In this document: positions 60,179-64,000 of the stretch, in pieces
How positions within the stretch are numbered: position 1 is the stretch's first letter
Layout of the letters: the number at the start of each line of letters is the position of its first letter
Origin: Prionace glauca
Lineage: Eukaryota; Chordata; Chondrichthyes; Carcharhiniformes; Carcharhinidae
Assembly: GCA_037974335.1 (NCBI GenBank)
Contig: CM075733.1
Span: forward strand, 40,389,959 to 40,453,958
Direction of reading: 5' to 3'
Length of the DNA stretch: 64,000 nucleotides
The notes under the pieces: generated by a model
The model's database searches: none
What the model was told of the DNA's origin: nothing
The model's input: the letters and a program-made list of their open reading frames with translations, nothing else
Made by a program: the position numbers and the translations under genes

Positions 60179-62470
60179 TGAGGCAGCACGGTGGCACAGT
60201 GGTTAGCACTGTTGCCTCACAGCACCAGGGACCCAGTTTGGGTCACTATCTATGTGGAGTTTGCACATTCTCCCTGTGTCTGCATGGGTTTCCTCTGGGT
60301 GCTTCAGTTTCCTCCCTCAGTCTGAACGTGCTGGTTAGGTGCATTGGCCATATTAAATTCTCCTTCAGTGTACCCAAACATGTGCTGGAGTGTGGCAACC
60401 TGGGGATTTTCACAGTAACTTCATTGCAGTGTTAATGTAAGCCTATTTAAACATAGAACATAGAACATTACAGCGCAGAACAGGCCCTTCGGCCCACGAT
60501 GTTGCGCCGACCAGTTACAAAACAATGACCCACTAGCCTAAACCAATCCCTTTTCATCCATAAACCTATCCACAGATCTCTTAAACGCCCCCAAACTAGG
60601 TGCATTTACAACTGCAGCTGGCAGGGCATTCCAGTCCCTCACCACCCTCTGGGTAAAGAACCTACCCCTGACATCAGTCCTATAACTACCCCCGCTTAAT
60701 TTAAAGTCGTGCCCCCTCATGCTAGCTTTCTCCATCCAAGGAAAAAGGCTATCACTATCTACCCTGTCTAAACCTCTCATCATCTTATATGTTTCAATGA
60801 GATCCCCTCTTAGCCGCCTTCTTTCCAGCGAAAACAACCCCAAATCTCTCAGTCTCTCCTCATAGGATCTCCCCTCCATACCAGGCAACATCCTGGTAAA
60901 CCTCCACTGCACCCTCTCCAAAGCCTCTACATCCTTCCTGTAATGTGGGGACCAGAACTGCACACAAAACTCCATGTGTGGCCGCACCAGAGTTGTGTAC
61001 AGTTGCATCATGACGCTGCGACTCCTAAATTCAATCCCCCTACCAATAAACGCCAAGACACCATATGCCTTCTTAACAACCTTATCTACTTGATTCCCAA
61101 CTTTCAGGGATCTATGTACACATACACCTAGATCCTTCTGCTCCTCCACACTATTCAAAGTCCTCCCGTTAGCCCTATACTCAACACATCTGTTATTCCT
61201 ACCGAAATGAATTACCTCACACTTCTCCACATTAAACTCCATCCGCCACCTCTCAGCCCAGCTCTGCAACCTTTCTAAGTCATCCTGCAAACTATGACAC
61301 CCTTCCTCACAATCTACCACACCTCCGACTTTGGTGTCATCAGCAAACTTACTAATCCACCCAGCTATACCCTCATCCAGATCATTAATAAAAATTACAA
61401 ACAGCAGTGGCCCCAAAACAGATCCCTGAGGCACACCACTTGTAACCGAACTCCATGACGAATATTTACCATCAACCATCACTCTCTGTCTCCTATCTGC
61501 TAGCCAATTCCTGATCCAATTACCTAAATCACCCCCAATCCCATACATCTGCATTTTCTGCAGAAGCCTTCCATGGTGAACCTTATCAAACGCCTTGCTA
61601 AAATCCATATACACCACATCAACTGCCTTACCCCTATCCACCTCTTTGGTCACTTTCTCAAAGAACTCAATAAGGTTAGTAAGGCACGACCTACCCGCTA
61701 CAAAACCATGCTGACTGTCTCTAATCAACTCATTACTTTCCAAATAACTATAAATCCTGTCTCTAATAATCCTTTCCAAAACCTTACCCACCACAGAAGT
61801 AAGACTCACCGGTCTATAATTCCCAGGGAATCCCTTCTCCCCTTCTTAAACAATGGGACAACATTTGCTGTCCTCCAATCTTCTGGTACTATACCAGAGA
61901 CTAACGACGACCTGAAGATCAGAGCCAGAGGCTCCGCAATCACCCCTCTTGCCTCCCAAAGAATCATAGGGTAAATCCCATCCGGACCAGGGGACTTATC
62001 TATTTTCAAACCCTCTAAAATATCCAGCACATCCCCCGTATCAACTGCAATACTATCTATTTTACACCCCTGCACCCCAGTGTCCTCCTCAGCTACATTC
62101 ATGTCCCCTTGCGTGAACACCGAAGAGAAATATTGGTTCAACGCCTCTCCAATCTCCTTCGGTTCCACACACAACTTCCCTCTACTGTCTGTAACTGGCC
62201 CTAATCTTGCCCTAACCAACCTTCTGTTCTTGACATACCTGTAAAACGCCTTAGGGTTCTCCTTAATCCTATCAGCCAAAGTCATCTCATGTCCTCTTTT
62301 AGCCCTTCTTAACTCCCTCTTCAACTCCCTCCTAGCCAATCTAAAACTTTCTAATGCACTACCTGAGCCCTCAAGCCTCATCCGAACATAAGCCTCCTTT
62401 TTCTTCCTAACCAACGAATCAACTTTTTTGGTGCACCACGGTTCCCTAACCATGACACTAATAAATACAT
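60179..62470 (+). repeat. Type-2 SINE interrupted in its tail by a family B LINE
   Basis: The SINE head to tail (GGCAGCACGGTGGCACAGTG to GTTAATGTAAGCCTATTTAA) lies at 60179-60450. The last tail piece, TGACACTAATAAATACA, appears at 62454-62470, on the other side of the LINE. Confidence 0.75.
60451..62453 (-). repeat. CR1-like family B LINE, 2.0 kb
   Basis: Minus-strand copy. The upstream frame (62453-61806) has FYRYVKNRRLVRARLGPV, LKIDKSPGPDGIYPMIL, and NVVPLFKKG. The main frame (61809-60538, 423 codons) has SLTSVVGKVLERII, VVYMDFSKAFDKV (catalytic D), SGVPQGSVLGPLLF, KFADDTKVGG (catalytic DD), and RVVRDWNALPAAVVNAPSLG. A single frameshift near 61835, within the NYRPVSL region, separates them. 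The tail is ATGTTCTATGTT. No endonuclease domain. It lies upstream of PTGFRN. Confidence 0.93.
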
Positions 62471-62512
62471 TTTCTTTCTTTTCCTTAAAAGAACATCATT
62501 CTGCCTTTGTGA

Positions 62513-62554
62513 TCAATTCACACTACTCAGGCAACCCTGAGTAGTGTGAATTGA
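62513..62554. repeat. Perfect 19-bp hairpin
   Basis: Arms 62513-62531 (TCAATTCACACTACTCAGG) and 62536-62554 are exact reverse complements around the 4-nt loop CAAC. Confidence 0.92.
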
Positions 62555-62594
62555 ATCTGAATCAACAGATTTTAGCACACATTTTAAATTGATA

Positions 62595-62958
62595 CTTCAC
62601 TGGAACACTGAAGGAGTGCTGTATTGGCAGAGGTGTGGTGTTTCAGATGGAGACTCTTATCTGCACCCTCAGATGAACATAAAATATAGCATGGTGCTAT
62701 TTGGAGAACAGCAGGAGGGTCACTCCCTATGTCCTGCATAAACCTTTGTCCTTCAAATAACATGGATTGGGAATGTCCCAACTTGTGGGGACTCTGAATT
62801 GGCTTTACTTTGACTTGATTGGATTGGAATAAAGTAAACAAAAAAAAATAGATAAACAAAGCTCATTTCATTGACTACCACATTTCAAATTACTTCCTTG
62901 GCTGTAAAGCTCTTTGGGACACAGGAAATGGTGTTGTATAAATGCGCGCTTTCTTAAA
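62595..62958 (+). repeat. Short repeat family with a TTGGCTGTAAAGCTCTTTGG end
   Basis: Motifs in order: ACTGAAGGAGTGCTGTATTG, GGTGTTTCAGATGGAGACTC, CTTGGCTGTAAAGCTCTTTG, TGTTGTATAAATGC. This is a common vertebrate/elasmobranch repeat layout; I do not name it. Confidence 0.6.
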
Positions 62959-63151
62959 TTGCAGTACTGGTGTAAAATGTATGTTTTATCATTGAGTGGA
63001 GACAGTGAGCAACGTTGGATACTGGGAAATTGTTGAGTAGATCATTTTGCTGAGCAGGTTATGGAAGCCTGTACAGATAACATTGCTGAAATTTGGCCGA
63101 GCTATTTGCCTGATATCAGTTTTGAATTTTTTCATATCATGATAACGTATC

Positions 63152-63531
63152 CGGGCAGCACAGTGTTTAGCACTAGGGGATTTTCACAGTCACTTTATTG
63201 ACATAAGTCTACTTGTAACACTAATAAATAAACTTAAAAACTACTGCCCCTCACCACCAGGGACCCAGGTTCAATTCTGGTCCTGGATCATTGTCTGTGT
63301 GGTATTTGCACGTTCTCCCCATGTCTGTGTTGGTTTCCTCTAGGTGCTCTGGTTTCCTCCCACAGTCCACAGATGTGTGGGTTAGGTGAACTGGCCATAC
63401 TAAATTGCCCCTTCGTGTCAGGGGGGCGAGCAGGTAAATATGTGAGGTTACGGGAATTGGGCCTGGATGGGATAGTTGTCAGTGAAGGCTCAATAGGCTG
63501 AATGGCTTCCTTCTTCACATCATGGATTCTA
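63152..63531 (+). repeat. Type-1 SINE with a type-2 SINE tail inserted in its head
   Basis: The head GGGCAGCACAGTGTTTAGCA stops at 63174. A type-2 tail (GGGGATTTTCACAGTCACTT, CACTAATAAATAAAC) fills 63175-63240. The type-1 SINE then resumes at CTGCCCCTCACCACCAGGGA and runs to GGATTCTAT. ACTA flanks the insert on both sides. Confidence 0.75.
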
Positions 63532-64000
63532 TACCTTAAACATATTTGAGGTCTACCATTCAATCCATCTTAAGTTCAGCCATCCCAGGAAAATGTGACA
63601 GCTTCTCTATCACAGTATCACTGTTCCTAAACAATTGCAAATTTTCTGTGTTCACAACTCTATCCAAAAATCCACACGCAGTGTTATTTAATTCTCGTCT
63701 AAACACAAAGCATTTAGCATGAATACTGAATTTGACTTTAATGAACATGAACCTAGTTCCCTCACTGCCACAGTTTAGGTTATATTTTCTATTTACCTCG
63801 TATACCTTTTACAAAATTATAAACCTCCAGAAGGTAATTTTTCATCTACGTCTTTCAAAGCTGAAAACTGGATATTGTCTTTCCCCAAAGTTCAGACATC
63901 TGACATGATTGTGGGGGGAATGTTAATTTTAATCCAATAGAGAATAACCATTGATTTTGTACCATTGGCTTCACTGGAGTATAAAGTCAGGCATGTTGTA
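63532..64000. other. Upstream flank, unassigned
   Basis: 63540-63890 recalls a LINE 3' region (GAACATGAACCTAGTTCCCT, TTATAAACCTCCAG) but is too decayed to assign. Confidence 0.3.

Overview
The window is vertebrate DNA, and its repeats point to a shark or other elasmobranch. It is full of tRNA-headed SINEs resembling the elasmobranch HE1 type, and of 5'-truncated CR1-like LINEs ending in octamer tails such as TTCTTATG. I name the organism only to that level. There is no bacterial, phage or CRISPR content.

One host gene is supported. PTGFRN (prostaglandin F2 receptor negative regulator; EWI-F, CD9P-1) runs on the minus strand across nearly the whole window. Seven exons can be placed to the base from splice sites and reading phase: 59525-59486 (signal peptide), 15591-15229 (Ig1), 11676-11254 (Ig2, with the EWI motif), 8617-8234 (Ig3), 3312-2890 (Ig4), 2467-2054 (Ig5) and 379-272 (first part of Ig6). 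Every junction is phase 1, and together they give 2155 coding bases (about 718 residues). The rest of Ig6, the membrane span and the short tail lie beyond the left edge. Intron 1 is 43,894 bp; introns 2 to 6 are 3552, 2636, 4921, 422 and 1674 bp. The promoter side lies at about 59526-59900, and a GC-rich 31-bp minisatellite starts just inside intron 1.

Everything else is intronic or upstream repeat. CR1-like family A has copies at 16.9, 23.9, 42.6, 44.1 and 54.5 kb; the 44.1-kb copy keeps an open 641-codon reverse transcriptase frame. CR1-like family B is best seen at 60.5-62.5 kb. There are also older LINE remnants, a Rex/L2-like LINE end at 15.9 kb, two Ty3/Gypsy-like fossils (about 34.1-34.9 and 37.6-42.3 kb), and two tRNA-headed SINE types with different tails plus two further short repeat families. 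Many are nested in one another.

The most interesting structures are: a 0.5-kb intron segment copied into a SINE on the far side of exon 3; a long inverted repeat of an unnamed element (18.1-19.0 and 20.2-20.9 kb); tail-to-tail LINE copies able to form a stem of more than 1 kb in the PTGFRN pre-mRNA; a repeat whose 5' part is inverted as in twin priming; and the minisatellite beside exon 1. I found no new gene system; the novelty here is in repeat architecture.
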